Counted from the stretch's first letter, positions 8,971-17,548 are shown. The stretch is DNA of 64,000 nucleotides from Alphaproteobacteria bacterium (GCA_021298215.1 JAJTEE010000005.1:1-64000), one strand, 5' to 3'. Notes: generated by a model from the letters alone, not told the origin. Program-made: numbers and translations.

Positions 8971-9969
8971 TTAATACCCCACCCGCACACCTAAGTCTCG
9001 AGTGCCTTCAGTGGCAACGCCAGTTAGCACATCGAGTAATTTTGCTGCATTAAAGTACTGCAAATTATCACTTAAGCTAGAGGAGCCATTAACCATCGCG
9101 ATGGGCACTTCAGAGTTCCAGGCAAGTCTTATCGGCAAACTTAAGGAGCCTGCTAAATCAAGCTTACTGAGAATCAAATGACGCACACCATATCGCCTAA
9201 TAAACTGCGTGTATTGATTTGCGAGACTTACACACCCATCACAAGGAACGACTAAGAGGGGATCGAATACAAGTTTTTCCACATAGGGGGTAATCCAGTC
9301 AATGTCTTTTGAGGAGCTTAGGTTTATTCCTTGGGTATCGATAAGTTTAATGATATCTGTTTGCGTACGAATGTTATCTTGTAAGGTTTTCCAACCTTCT
9401 TTACCAAAGTAATATGGCACATCTAGCTTAGCGGCATACGCTTGCAATAGACCCTGTCCTGAAGTTTTCAGGGTGTCCATATTGTAGATTTCAACAGGTC
9501 GTCCAGCTGCCTTTAAAAGAGCTGCGACTTTGGCTAAAATTTGGGTTTTTCCTACGCCATATGAGCCTAAAAAGACAACGGGTTTTATGGATAAAATTTT
9601 TCGCATCCATTGCGGCTCAAAATTTACGCATTCTGATAAAGATTCAGCGATGTTAATACCTGTGAGCGTTAAATAGGGGGAAAGTCTCTTTAGCCAGAAA
9701 TCTTGAAAGTCTTGCCCTAAATAGTGATCAGTACAAATCTCTTCGACAATTTTAACGGCAGACAAAGGGTTATCGATAAGATTCTGGTCTTCTTTATTTT
9801 TTAGAGAAGGAATAATAATGGGTTTATCCCCATCAAATAGAGCAATGGTTACACGAACCTGATCCTTCATTTCTTCTGTGCGCTCAATGGCAACATCATC
9901 ACCATAGCGTTTTTTGACTTCTGAGAGAGCCTCCTTTAAGGTAGGAGCCGTAATTGTAATTTTTTGCAT
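8971..9969 (-). CDS. FlhF-like SRP-family GTPase
   Basis: This resembles FlhF, the SRP/FtsY-family GTPase that helps place flagella. The first 30 residues (LKEALSEVKKRYGDDVAIE) match the FlhF N-terminal B-region style. The P-loop GSYGVGKT is at 135-142, a DTLKT segment corresponding to the SRP GTPase G2 at 165-169, D211-T-Q-G at G3 where most members have DTAG, and SKLD at 268-271 where TKLD is usual. A length of 332 residues is short for FlhF. No flagellar gene is in the window. It is either a flagellar remnant working with genes elsewhere or a divergent polarity or secretion GTPase. The changed G3 and G4 motifs make normal GTPase activity uncertain. Confidence 0.7.
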   Translation of the reverse strand: MQKITITAPTLKEALSEVKKRYGDDVAIERTEEMKDQVRVTIALFDGDKPIIIPSLKNKEDQNLIDNPLSAVKIVEEICTDHYLGQDFQDFWLKRLSPYLTLTGINIAESLSECVNFEPQWMRKILSIKPVVFLGSYGVGKTQILAKVAALLKAAGRPVEIYNMDTLKTSGQGLLQAYAAKLDVPYYFGKEGWKTLQDNIRTQTDIIKLIDTQGINLSSSKDIDWITPYVEKLVFDPLLVVPCDGCVSLANQYTQFIRRYGVRHLILSKLDLAGSLSLPIRLAWNSEVPIAMVNGSSSLSDNLQYFNAAKLLDVLTGVATEGTRDLGVRVGY

Positions 9970-10035
9970 ATGTAAACCAAAATTTTACCGGTTGTGCGTT
10001 ATCATGCTAATAATACTAAGTGTAAGAGTTATTTG

Positions 10036-10388
10036 ATGAGTTTTACAATACGTTTGCTAATTTGGTTTAAAAGTCGGCTTGTAGGGCAAGATAGCTTTGG
10101 CAATCGTTATTATGAGGAAAGAGCCGATAAGGTTCCTGCTGGTAATAGACAAGGGTTGTCTATAAAGGGCATCATGAAGCAAGTAAAGTTCCTCCTGAGT
10201 GGCATGCATGGCTGCATTATAGAGCGGAGCAGCCACTACATGGTGAAGTGTATGCTTGGCAAAAACCGCATCAGCCTAACTTTACAGGCACACCTTTAGC
10301 GCACACCCAAGAAAAACGAGAAGCAAAAATACTGAAATTAACCCCCAAAGCAAAACGTTCGTACGAACCTTGGAATCCCAATGGATGA
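10036..10388 (+). pseudogene. NDUFA12-like complex I accessory protein, frameshifted
   Basis: Two overlapping frames together encode a homologue of the 17-kDa NDUFA12 subunit (B17.2) of complex I. The first part, from the ATG at 10036, reads LVGQDSFGNRYYEERADK, the family opening. After about 10160 the homology continues in another frame as VVYKGHHEASKVPPEWHAWLHY, then WQKPHQPNFTGTP and a final YEPWNPNG, ending at 10388. A single missing A in AGACAAGG (about 10156) would restore GNRTRVVYKG. The native stop lies inside the rluD start region, so the two genes overlap by eight bases. Either the gene is decaying or the base was lost in sequencing. The homology assignment is strong and its functional state unknown. 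Confidence 0.75.
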
Positions 10389-11343
10389 AGAACATTACGA
10401 CGTAACCGCAGAGGAACATCATCAAGGGATTCGTCTTGATAAATTTTTAAGCCTTACCACACCTTTGAGTAGAACTCGTATTCAAGATTTATTAGAAAAA
10501 AATGCTATTACTGTTAATCCATTAAAGCCTTTCGATGCTAGTTCAAAGGTTAAAAGGGGGGAATGTTATACAATTAAAGTACCTACAGCTATTGAAGCTG
10601 AACCTAGTGCGCAAAATATTCCTTTAAATATTGTTTTTGAAGATGAACATCTTTTAGTGATTAATAAGCCGGCAGATTTTGTGGTACATCCAGCGCCAGG
10701 ACATGCAGATGGAACGCTGGTGAATGCGTTGCTTCATCATTGTGGAGCTAGTTTATCAGGGATTGGTGGCGTGAAGCGCCCTGGGATTGTGCACCGACTT
10801 GATAAAGATACAAGTGGCCTTTTAGTTATTGCTAAGAATGATAAAGCGCATCACAAGCTATCGCAACAGTTTCATGATCGAGAAGATCACCTAGAAAAGC
10901 TATATTGGGCGATTGTGTGGGGAGCGCCCTACCCGGCATCGGGCACTATTGATGCCCCTATCGGGCGCCATCCCAAAGATCGCCAAAAGATGGGGATTGT
11001 TAAAAATGGTAAGAACGCTCAAACGAGCTATAAAGTTTTAAAAACTTTTTGTTCATTAAAAGATGCTCAGTATAAAATTAGTCTTATAGAATGTAAGCTG
11101 CATACAGGGCGCACCCATCAGATTCGTGTGCATCTGCACCATCTAGGCACACCTATCATTGGAGATAATGTGTATGGCAAGAAGCCAAAGTCTGGGGTGT
11201 GGCCAGAGGATGCATATGATTTCCCTCGACAAGCTCTGCACGCCTATTCACTGACTTTCCTGCACCCCATATCGCAAACAAAACTTTCATTTCAGGCGCC
11301 ATTAGCTGAAGATATGGAAAATTTATTAAATGCTTTAACTTAA
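10381..11343 (+). CDS. rluD: RluA/RluD-family 23S rRNA pseudouridine synthase
   Basis: Isomerises specific uridines in 23S rRNA to pseudouridine. An S4 RNA-binding domain occupies about residues 15-65 (GIRLDKFLSL, then RTRIQDLLEKN). The catalytic domain follows, with NKPADFVVHPAPGH and the HRLDKDTSGLL motif, in which Asp141 is the catalytic residue. KLHTGRTHQIRVH and GTPIIGDNVYG near the C-terminus are also typical. At 320 residues it matches RluD (helix 69 modification), but RluC-type specificity cannot be excluded. It overlaps the NDUFA12-like gene slightly and may depend on its transcription. Confidence 0.9.
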   Translation: MDEEHYDVTAEEHHQGIRLDKFLSLTTPLSRTRIQDLLEKNAITVNPLKPFDASSKVKRGECYTIKVPTAIEAEPSAQNIPLNIVFEDEHLLVINKPADFVVHPAPGHADGTLVNALLHHCGASLSGIGGVKRPGIVHRLDKDTSGLLVIAKNDKAHHKLSQQFHDREDHLEKLYWAIVWGAPYPASGTIDAPIGRHPKDRQKMGIVKNGKNAQTSYKVLKTFCSLKDAQYKISLIECKLHTGRTHQIRVHLHHLGTPIIGDNVYGKKPKSGVWPEDAYDFPRQALHAYSLTFLHPISQTKLSFQAPLAEDMENLLNALT

Positions 11344-11416
11344 TTATTAAAATTAACTTTTTATTTATACTATTAGTTTAAGCTAAGTCCATAAAAATAT
11401 ATTTTAGATTTATTTT

Positions 11417-12472
11417 ATGAAAATACTTAGCTTAATCTTTTTGTGTCTTTGTTATATTAATTCCCTGGATGTATATAGCGCAACGTCGGGAAGCCGAAAC
11501 AAATCTTCAAGACAGGCTAAAGGCAAACAAAATAAAAATAAACAAGCTTACAAAAGCAATCATCAAAATCTAAAAAACAAATCAAATGCAGGGAAGACAG
11601 CTCTTCCTCGAGAATGTCAAGGCGGCACAAAAGCAAAAAATAGCGCAAAATGTAAAAAAGCTCTAGCGCGCCAACAACAAACGGCTATGACGAATAAACG
11701 TTCAGGCAACAATAAAAAAGCTACTCAACAAGCAGCAAGTCAATCGAAAAGTAAAAGCATGTTCGGTGGATTATTGGGCGGAAGCAAATCAAAAACCACG
11801 AAAGCACCTGCAAACGCTCAGAAAAAACAAAGCAGCAGCTTTATGAGCAAACTTGGTTTTGGCGGAAGCAAATCGAAAACCGCGAAAACACCTGCAAATG
11901 CTCAGAAAAAACAAAGCAGCAGCTTTATGAGCAAACTTGGTTTTGGCGGAAGCAAATCGAAAACCACGAAAGCACCTGCAAACGCTCAGAAAAAACAAAG
12001 CAGCAGCTTTATGAGCAAATTTGGTTTTGGCGGAAGCAAAGCCCAACAACAACAAGACGATGGCGACATGGATGATGGCCAAACTGATGGCGATGATCAA
12101 AGCGACATGGGCGATGACCAAGGTGGCATGGACGATGACCAAGGCGGCATGGATGATGATCAAGGCGGCATGGACGATGACCAAGGCGGCATGGATGATG
12201 ATCAAGGTGGCATGGACGATGACCAAGGTGGCATGGATGATGACCAAGGCGGCATGGATGATGACCAAGGTGGCATGGACGATGATCAAGGCGGCATGGA
12301 TGATGATCAAGGCGGCATGGATGATGACCAAGGTGGCATGGACGATGACCAAGGCGGCATGGATGATGACCAAGGTGGCATGGATGATGATCAAGGCGGC
12401 ATGGATGATGATCAAGGCGGCATGGATGATGACCAAGGTGGCATGGGTGAAGAGGATGACGGCGGTTATTAA
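11417..12472 (+). CDS. Exported basic/acidic tandem-repeat protein
   Basis: No known family. A 351-residue protein with a signal peptide (about 1-22) and three zones. Residues 25-115 are rich in Lys, Asn, Gln and Ser and very basic. Residues 115-210 hold three near-identical copies of about 27 residues built on TPANAQKKQSSSFMSKLGFGGSK. Residues about 230-343 are about 16 copies of the heptad DDDQGGM (21 bases each, 12110-12445), then an acidic tail ending in a Tyr. The strong charge split (basic front, acidic back) and the DNA-level repeats are unusual. Asp/Gly-rich repeats can bind calcium, but no RTX nonapeptide is present. Copy number is likely variable through slippage. Confidence 0.8.
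   Translation: MKILSLIFLCLCYINSLDVYSATSGSRNKSSRQAKGKQNKNKQAYKSNHQNLKNKSNAGKTALPRECQGGTKAKNSAKCKKALARQQQTAMTNKRSGNNKKATQQAASQSKSKSMFGGLLGGSKSKTTKAPANAQKKQSSSFMSKLGFGGSKSKTAKTPANAQKKQSSSFMSKLGFGGSKSKTTKAPANAQKKQSSSFMSKFGFGGSKAQQQQDDGDMDDGQTDGDDQSDMGDDQGGMDDDQGGMDDDQGGMDDDQGGMDDDQGGMDDDQGGMDDDQGGMDDDQGGMDDDQGGMDDDQGGMDDDQGGMDDDQGGMDDDQGGMDDDQGGMDDDQGGMDDDQGGMGEEDDGGY
11785..12040 (+). repeat. Three tandem coding repeats of about 81 bases
   Basis: The block GGCGGAAGCAAATC(A/G)AAAACC followed by GAAA(G/A)CACCTGCAAA and CTCAGAAAAAACAAAGC recurs three times with only a few substitutions, starting near 11780, 11860 and 11945. It encodes the middle repeats of the exported protein at 11417. Near-identity at third codon positions points to recent duplication. 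Confidence 0.8.
12110..12445 (+). repeat. 21-base tandem repeat, about 16 copies
   Basis: The unit GATGA(C/T)CAAGG(T/C)GGCATGGA(T/C) is repeated from 12110 to 12445: the ends of the first and last units are 315 bases (15 units) apart. Units differ mostly at silent positions, so the peptide DDDQGGM is conserved while the DNA drifts. It is a coding minisatellite inside the gene at 11417. It also creates long spurious frames on both strands. Confidence 0.9.
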
Positions 12473-12544
12473 TAGTTTTCCGTTTAAGGCCTCAATAGTT
12501 AATGCCCCTCTCGCAAGATTGGGGCAAATTTTTAGGTAAGCGTT

Positions 12545-12590
12545 AAGAGATTGCCACGTCCGCTACGTGGCTCGCAATGACAAGAACCTG
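12545..12590. repeat. Palindromic repeat, ATTGCC-CGCAATGAC family
   Basis: GATTGCCACGTCCGCTACGTGGCTCGCAATGAC forms a stem (CCACGT / ACGTGG, and ATTGC / GCAAT). The same outer arms occur near 13843 and 54253. Because it covers the extended N-terminus of the yraN frame, it argues that yraN starts at 12616. Confidence 0.7.
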
Positions 12591-12615
12591 CAAATGGCGT
12601 AGAAAAATAGTAACA

Positions 12616-12999
12616 ATGTTTGATAAGCCCTTAACAACAAGTTCATACGTACAAGGCCTACACGCAGAAGCGCGTGCTCTTAAGCTTTTAGAAAATCAAG
12701 GCATGGCATGTTTAGCAAAGCGCCTGAAAACCCCGTATGGTGAGATTGATTTGTTAATGCGCGAAGGGCAAACAATTGTTGCCGTTGAAGTTAAATACCG
12801 AAAACTGATGGAAAGTGCCGCACAAAGTATAAGGTCACCGCAGCAAAGGCGCATTCAAGAGGCGCTTGAGTGGTGGATAAGCAAGCAGCCTAATTATATG
12901 CATCATCCCCCTTTCCAACGCTTTGATGTTGTTTTAGTATGTCCAGGACATGACATAAAACATTATAAAAATGCTTGGATCTCAGAAACTTTCAACTAA
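12616..12999 (+). CDS. YraN/UPF0102-family endonuclease-like protein
   Basis: Small protein of the UPF0102 family with a PD-(D/E)XK-type core: YGEIDLL followed by EVKYR supplies the Asp and Glu-x-Lys residues, and GLHAEARAL near the N-terminus is characteristic. The family is thought to act on DNA or RNA, but its biological role is not settled. The frame could open at 12577, but that stretch lies in a palindromic repeat, so I choose the ATG at 12616 (127 residues). Its 3' end overlaps the next gene by 29 bases, suggesting a transcriptional unit with the BON lipoprotein. In other proteobacteria yraN also neighbours a BON-domain gene. Confidence 0.85.
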   Translation: MFDKPLTTSSYVQGLHAEARALKLLENQGMACLAKRLKTPYGEIDLLMREGQTIVAVEVKYRKLMESAAQSIRSPQQRRIQEALEWWISKQPNYMHHPPFQRFDVVLVCPGHDIKHYKNAWISETFN

Positions 13000-13693
13000 A
13001 ATCGCTATTGTATCAACTTTTTTATGCTTAAGCGGATGCATTGCCCCACTTATCATGGGTGGCGCCGCAGCTACGGCCATGGTCGCCACTAAAGAAAAAG
13101 GCATCGGCGGCACTATGAGTGATTCTAATATTTGTACAAAAGTTAAAATGAACCTGTACAATTTTAGCCCTGACTTACATGCAAAAGTTTCGGTGAGTGT
13201 ACAAAACAAGGAAGTACTGCTTACTGGTACGGTGCAAGATCCTTCATGGCCACAAGAGGCAGAACGCCTGGCAAAGAGTGTTGAAGGCGTGAAAGAAGTT
13301 ATCAATCATATTGAAACAGAGGGTGAAGAAACCCTTGGTTCTATGAGCAGCGATAGCTGGATTACGACGCGTATTAAATCAAAACTTTTGTTTGAAACTG
13401 ATTTATATTCCTTAAACTACACGATTGAGACCTCTAATGGCACAGTATACCTAACAGGCATTGGGCAAAGCGAAGAAGAGATTAATCGCGTTGTAGAGAT
13501 TGCGCGTAATGTTGGTGGTGTTAAAAAAGTTGTAAATCATGTGAAGGTTAAAGGCCAAGAAGGAGCCGAAGAAAGCTCTGCGGCAAGCGCGTCACCAGAA
13601 GAAAATACTCCAGCTGCAACTGAAAGCATGCATGTTGGTGATGCTCCTATTGATCAATCAAGTACTATTCCAGAAGAAGAGCCTACGGATTAG
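12971..13693 (+). CDS. Two-BON-domain lipoprotein
   Basis: A periplasmic-side lipoprotein: the signal peptide ends in lipobox LSGC with Cys23. A Gly/Ala-rich linker is followed by two BON domains at about residues 52-118 (AKVSVSVQNKEVLLTGTVQ, then GVKEVINHI) and 125-198 (YTIETSNGTVYLTGIG, then GVKKVVNHVKV). The tail is rich in Ser, Glu and Ala. BON domains bind phospholipid surfaces; the best-known relative, DolP (YraP), supports outer-membrane integrity and sits beside yraN in enterobacteria, the same arrangement as here. The length of 240 residues is slightly above usual because of the acidic tail. I therefore read it as a DolP-like outer-membrane maintenance protein. Confidence 0.88.
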   Translation: MLGSQKLSTKIAIVSTFLCLSGCIAPLIMGGAAATAMVATKEKGIGGTMSDSNICTKVKMNLYNFSPDLHAKVSVSVQNKEVLLTGTVQDPSWPQEAERLAKSVEGVKEVINHIETEGEETLGSMSSDSWITTRIKSKLLFETDLYSLNYTIETSNGTVYLTGIGQSEEEINRVVEIARNVGGVKKVVNHVKVKGQEGAEESSAASASPEENTPAATESMHVGDAPIDQSSTIPEEEPTD

Positions 13694-13714
13694 GGCCTTA
13701 TAAATGGATATATA

Positions 13715-13890
13715 CATTAGATCCCAGCTTTCGCTGGGAAAACTAGATGAGATTTTCAGCTTCGAAAACTCTCAGAGACTTCCTGGCGTAGACCAGGGTC
13801 TAACTTGAGACCTGAAAGTCTGTGGTGATCTCGCATTAGATTGCCCCGTCGCTTATGCTCCTCGCAAAGACGACTTTCTTTCTCCCGATC
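13715..13890. repeat. Palindromic repeats between the BON gene and ampG
   Basis: AGATCCCAGCTTTCGCTGGGAAAACTAGATGAG is a clear hairpin at 13720-13752, related to the cluster at 1722. GATTGCCCCGTCGCTTATGCTCCTCGCAAAGACG (13843-13876) is a copy of the ATTGCC family. TCCCGATCGTCATCGGGA follows at about 13883-13902 and may act as a terminator-like stem for the convergent genes. Confidence 0.65.
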
Positions 13891-13891
13891 G

Positions 13892-15145
13892 TCATCGGGA
13901 CTTTGCTTTGTTCGCTACGGTTTTTTGCAAGCACCAGAGCGCTGGGAGCAAAGACATCGATGCGGTTAAGAACAGAATAACCCAGCCAAATTGTGCGGCG
14001 ATATATCCCCCAACAATAGAAGCAAGCACACGCGATAAGGAGCCTAGGGAATACAATAAAGTAAAGTGACTTGCGACATAAGGACTTTTACAAAAGGTTG
14101 ATAAGTAGCTAATAAAACCTGTAGCAAGAAGCCCGGATGAAAAACTTTCAATGCTAAGGGTTACAATTAATAAATCAACATGATGCTGACCAAGAAATGC
14201 TAGGAGTGCAAAAAGTGTGCTGCCAAGCATTTGCATAGTAATCGCTAATCGTAGACAAAAAATAATGCCTCTGCGATGCACTATAAGGCCTGCAATAAAG
14301 CCACTCAAGAGCATAAGACCTACTCCATAGACTTTGGTAATGGAGGCGTACTCAAATTTTGAAAAACCAAGCGAAAATAGAAACGGAGCGCCTAGCGCAT
14401 TGATAACCGTACCGGTAATTTTAATCATCAAGATAAAGCCAATTAATGGCACCAAAACAGGAAGATTAAGAAGGTCTTTGAGCGGATTTAAAAAGATAGA
14501 CTGCCAAGATTTTTGCGCAAGAGTTTTTTCCTTTTTTGTCGAAGGATCAGGCATGTTCAATAGACCAATGATACCGCTGATGCAGCAAGCAGCCATTACT
14601 AAATAGGCTCCATGCCACCCGATGATGATCGATAGATACACAGCACCAGCGCCTGACGTAATCATGCCGATACGAAAACCAACAGTTTCCGAGGCAGCGC
14701 CTCCGCCAATTTGCTTGAGATCAGAGGCATAAATACGGAGAGTATCCAGTACAATATCATGGGTTGCCGCAAAAAAACTGACCGCCGTTGCTACGAAAAC
14801 GATATGAAAAATATTCTTTGATGGATCAAGATGCGCAAGAACGATTAGACTTGCAATCAGGCAGATCAAGGCACAAAGACCAAATCGTTTAATTGGATGG
14901 AGGCCTTTAAAAAAGGGCAAGTGCACTCTATCAACAAGAGGCGCCCACAAAAACTTAAAGGCATACGGAAGGCTAACAGCTGTAAACATACCGATTACTT
15001 CCGTATTAAAGCCGCATTCTGTAAGCCAAATACTAAGAGTGGAAAGAGTTAACAGAAAAGGAATACCGCTAGTAAAACCCATAGCCATAAGGCATAAAAA
15101 TGTGGGATTCCGATAAAATTGGAGAGCGTACATTAGTTTAAACAA
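13892..15145 (-). CDS. ampG: AmpG-like muropeptide/MFS permease
   Basis: Major-facilitator permease with about 12 membrane segments. The N-terminal sequence SGIPFLLTLSTLSIWLTE followed by LPYAFKFLWAPLVDR is the AmpG pattern: this family imports GlcNAc-anhydroMurNAc peptides from cell-wall turnover into the cytoplasm. The length of 417 residues is close to other alphaproteobacterial AmpG proteins. Intracellular alphaproteobacteria often carry several AmpG paralogues whose substrates are untested, so the exact cargo is uncertain. It is transcribed towards the repeat region at 13715 and lies just downstream of the tRNA-Ser gene on the same strand. Confidence 0.82.
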   Translation of the reverse strand: MFKLMYALQFYRNPTFLCLMAMGFTSGIPFLLTLSTLSIWLTECGFNTEVIGMFTAVSLPYAFKFLWAPLVDRVHLPFFKGLHPIKRFGLCALICLIASLIVLAHLDPSKNIFHIVFVATAVSFFAATHDIVLDTLRIYASDLKQIGGGAASETVGFRIGMITSGAGAVYLSIIIGWHGAYLVMAACCISGIIGLLNMPDPSTKKEKTLAQKSWQSIFLNPLKDLLNLPVLVPLIGFILMIKITGTVINALGAPFLFSLGFSKFEYASITKVYGVGLMLLSGFIAGLIVHRRGIIFCLRLAITMQMLGSTLFALLAFLGQHHVDLLIVTLSIESFSSGLLATGFISYLSTFCKSPYVASHFTLLYSLGSLSRVLASIVGGYIAAQFGWVILFLTASMSLLPALWCLQKTVANKAKSR

Positions 15146-15186
15146 CTGCCATCTACACGCATTACGCTTTTCAAAGATGCCTTACG

Positions 15187-15276
15187 TGGCGGATGGGGTG
15201 AGATTCGAACTCACGGAGAGCTCACACCCTCGCCGGTTTTCAAGACCGGTGCCTTAAACCGCTCGGCCACCCATCC
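15187..15276 (-). tRNA. tRNA-Ser (anticodon TGA)
   Basis: Read on the minus strand, a 90-nucleotide class II tRNA folds cleanly: acceptor GGATGGG/CCCATCC, a D-arm with GCCGAGCGGTTTAAGGC, anticodon stem CCGGT/ACCGG with loop CTTGAAA (anticodon TGA), a long variable arm GAGGGTGTGAGCTCTC, T-arm GTGAG-TTCGAAT-CTCAC, discriminator G and an encoded CCA at 15187-15189. The long variable arm and anticodon identify serine. It lies between the ampG-like gene and the cyclase gene. No integrase or repeated 3' end is seen beside it, so it is not an obvious integration site. Confidence 0.96.
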
Positions 15277-15367
15277 ATATTATGTATATAGGAGAATATT
15301 GCAGGCTTTTTGGAAACTCGCAAGCCCTTTTATGCTTCTTTCACAAAAGAAATTATACAAATATGTT

Positions 15368-17548
15368 TTATTTTGTGTGCATATGATAAACACCATCCCA
15401 ATTAGCAGGAGGAGGTGTCTTTTTGAAAGCCTTACACCTAGCGATGTACATGTCACAAGGCGCATCCTTACCGTATGTTTCTTGTAATTCAGTAAAGATT
15501 GCGATTGCTTCATCCCAACGTTGCTCTAGGTAATACCTGAAGGCTTTAGTAAATTCGTCACAGAATCTAAGCTGGTCATCAGTTGGTAACACAATAGGAT
15601 CTGAATTTTTTAAAGCCACCAGCTCATAAATTGTAACTCCTTCATTTTTCCCTTTTACCGCTACGATATCTAGAGGGCGCACAACGGCATGCTCATGCAG
15701 TTGGCGAACTGTTGCTTCACTTACGATAATTTTTGTTCCATAAACTTTATTTGTACCTTCAAGGCGTGCTGCTAAATTTACCGAATCTCCAAGTAGAGTG
15801 TAGTTCATTCTTTCTCCTGACCCCATGTTACCAACAATCACATCACCGGTATGAATTCCTATTCTGGTATAAAGTTCAGGCTTTTTTTCATATGACCATT
15901 TTCTATTAAGGTCAAGAAGACGACGTTGGCAAAGGAGCGCACTAAGGCAACAATTCAAATAATGCTGATTATCTTGTTGCGGCGAGCCCCAGAAAGCCAT
16001 AATAGAATCGCCAATATATTTATCAACTGTACCGTTATTATCCAGGACAATTTTGGTCAATTCATCAAAATATTCAGATAAATGCAAGATCAATTTTTCA
16101 GCTGGATAGCTTTCACTGATGGTTGTGAAATTTGCGATATCGGAAAAGAACATAGAAAGCTGCTTTTTCTTGCCTCCTATTTTAACATCTACGCCTTTAT
16201 CGACAAGTTTTTTTACCAAATTTTTAGGAACAAACTTCCCGAACGAAATTAAACTTTTTCTCATTCGTGAAATAGAATTTTGTAATTTCTGTATCTCTTG
16301 AATACCTGACTTTATTTCTATTCCTTCGTCTAATTCAAAGTTAGTAATACGGTCCGCTTGTTCGGATAAGCTGTTAATAGGTTCAGCAATGCGCTTCGCC
16401 ACAAAAGCTATCAAGGCCGTGGAAAGACTTAAGATAATCAAACAAATAAGGAAATTATTGCGCTGCGTTGTTTTAACGTCACCTATGAATTCATCGAGAG
16501 GGGTGACCATGAGAAACTCCCAATCTTTAAATCCTTCAAGAGCAAATTCTTTGAATAATGCTATATACTGGGTGTTATCTAGCGTAAGAATAAATCGTGG
16601 TTTTTTTTCGGCTACTTTCTTTTGATAAGCCAATGCTACTGATTGATCATTCAAATCATCAACCGTAATAAGCTTTGTATCGTTTCCGACAATCTTGGAA
16701 TAATTTTTCTGCGTAGGATGAGCAACGATTTCACCCTTTTGATTAATAACCAAGCACGCGCCTTTTAATGTGTTTTTCTTTAAGGTGTCTGCTAGATTTT
16801 TTAAACTAACCGTCGAAGAAATTACCCCAACAAAATCTCCCGTACTCGATAATAAAGGCACACCGCATGCAAGACTAGATTCCATTGTAGCGTCTGAAAC
16901 AAAGATATCTGTCCAAATTTTTGAACGAGCTTGTTCTGTCTTTTTGTACCAAGGCCTGTTTTTATGAATCATAGTAATTTGTGATTCAGGTACACTTTCT
17001 TCATCAAGCTTTCTCCCATCACTATCCAAGTAAACCCAAGTTTCAGTAGGCTTTTGGGCGCTTCTATCCACAATCCTAAGGGCAAAAACTGCTTTTTTTG
17101 GTAGTACTCTTGCTGAATTTACGCGGTATGTGGCACCTGGTTGTAGTGGTTTTATTTGAATAAAATAGCCAGACTCTGTACCAACATAAACACTATCGAC
17201 AAGCTTATATTGGCTAACATGCCCCATCATAAACTGAATAAGTTCTTTGTTAAGCACTCCAGCTTTGGATGTATCCTTAACCAAATACGAACCAATTTCC
17301 GTTGATATTAGAACATCTTTAAAATCACCGGTTATGTTCGCGATTTCAGAATCACTAATATTTTCCATTAATCGGTTTGAGAAATCAAAAAGAGTGCGGG
17401 TATTGCTGATATATGTATAAGAAATGATAGAAACGGCTGTAATAATTTGCAAAACAAAGAAACTACTTAAGATATCGAATCTAAGATTTCGATGGCGCAG
17501 AAGTCTATCAAGAACATAAGCAAAAAATTTCTTTAATAGCAGGTTCAT
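15368..17548 (-). CDS. Cache-HAMP class III adenylate/guanylate cyclase
   Basis: A membrane receptor cyclase of 726 residues. The order is: one transmembrane helix (about 27-48), a large periplasmic double-Cache-like region (about 50-360), a second helix (about 368-390), a HAMP segment (about 390-445), and a class III nucleotidyl cyclase domain (about 465-640). Metal-binding Asp residues are in FFSDIANFT and DKYIGDSIMAFWG, and the NYTLLGDSVNLAARLEG segment is intact, so it is probably active. The C-terminal 80 residues resemble one helical repeat. It should make cyclic AMP (or GMP) in response to an external small ligand. Cache domains bind amino acids or organic acids, and a carrier and a binding protein lie nearby at 18.7-21.2 kb. 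Confidence 0.9.
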   Translation of the reverse strand: MNLLLKKFFAYVLDRLLRHRNLRFDILSSFFVLQIITAVSIISYTYISNTRTLFDFSNRLMENISDSEIANITGDFKDVLISTEIGSYLVKDTSKAGVLNKELIQFMMGHVSQYKLVDSVYVGTESGYFIQIKPLQPGATYRVNSARVLPKKAVFALRIVDRSAQKPTETWVYLDSDGRKLDEESVPESQITMIHKNRPWYKKTEQARSKIWTDIFVSDATMESSLACGVPLLSSTGDFVGVISSTVSLKNLADTLKKNTLKGACLVINQKGEIVAHPTQKNYSKIVGNDTKLITVDDLNDQSVALAYQKKVAEKKPRFILTLDNTQYIALFKEFALEGFKDWEFLMVTPLDEFIGDVKTTQRNNFLICLIILSLSTALIAFVAKRIAEPINSLSEQADRITNFELDEGIEIKSGIQEIQKLQNSISRMRKSLISFGKFVPKNLVKKLVDKGVDVKIGGKKKQLSMFFSDIANFTTISESYPAEKLILHLSEYFDELTKIVLDNNGTVDKYIGDSIMAFWGSPQQDNQHYLNCCLSALLCQRRLLDLNRKWSYEKKPELYTRIGIHTGDVIVGNMGSGERMNYTLLGDSVNLAARLEGTNKVYGTKIIVSEATVRQLHEHAVVRPLDIVAVKGKNEGVTIYELVALKNSDPIVLPTDDQLRFCDEFTKAFRYYLEQRWDEAIAIFTELQETYGKDAPCDMYIARCKAFKKTPPPANWDGVYHMHTK

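Noticed and set aside
9994-10299. 101-residue frame as an intact novel gene
   Set aside because: Only its first part is homologous to NDUFA12; the rest is out-of-frame translation after a frame break.
12110-12445. Possible CRISPR array
   Set aside because: Units of 21 bases are directly joined without spacers and encode a repeated peptide; no cas genes are present.
11789-12539. Long frames on both strands over the heptad minisatellite
   Set aside because: They arise because a 21-base repeat keeps all frames open. Only the frame with a signal peptide and sensible ends (11417-12472) is a gene.
15187-15276. tRNA-Ser as an integration site
   Set aside because: No integrase, no repeated tRNA end and no change in gene style beside it.
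15280-15513. Minus-strand frame of 77 residues next to the tRNA
   Set aside because: It overlaps the 3' end of the cyclase gene in another frame and has no ribosome site or motif.
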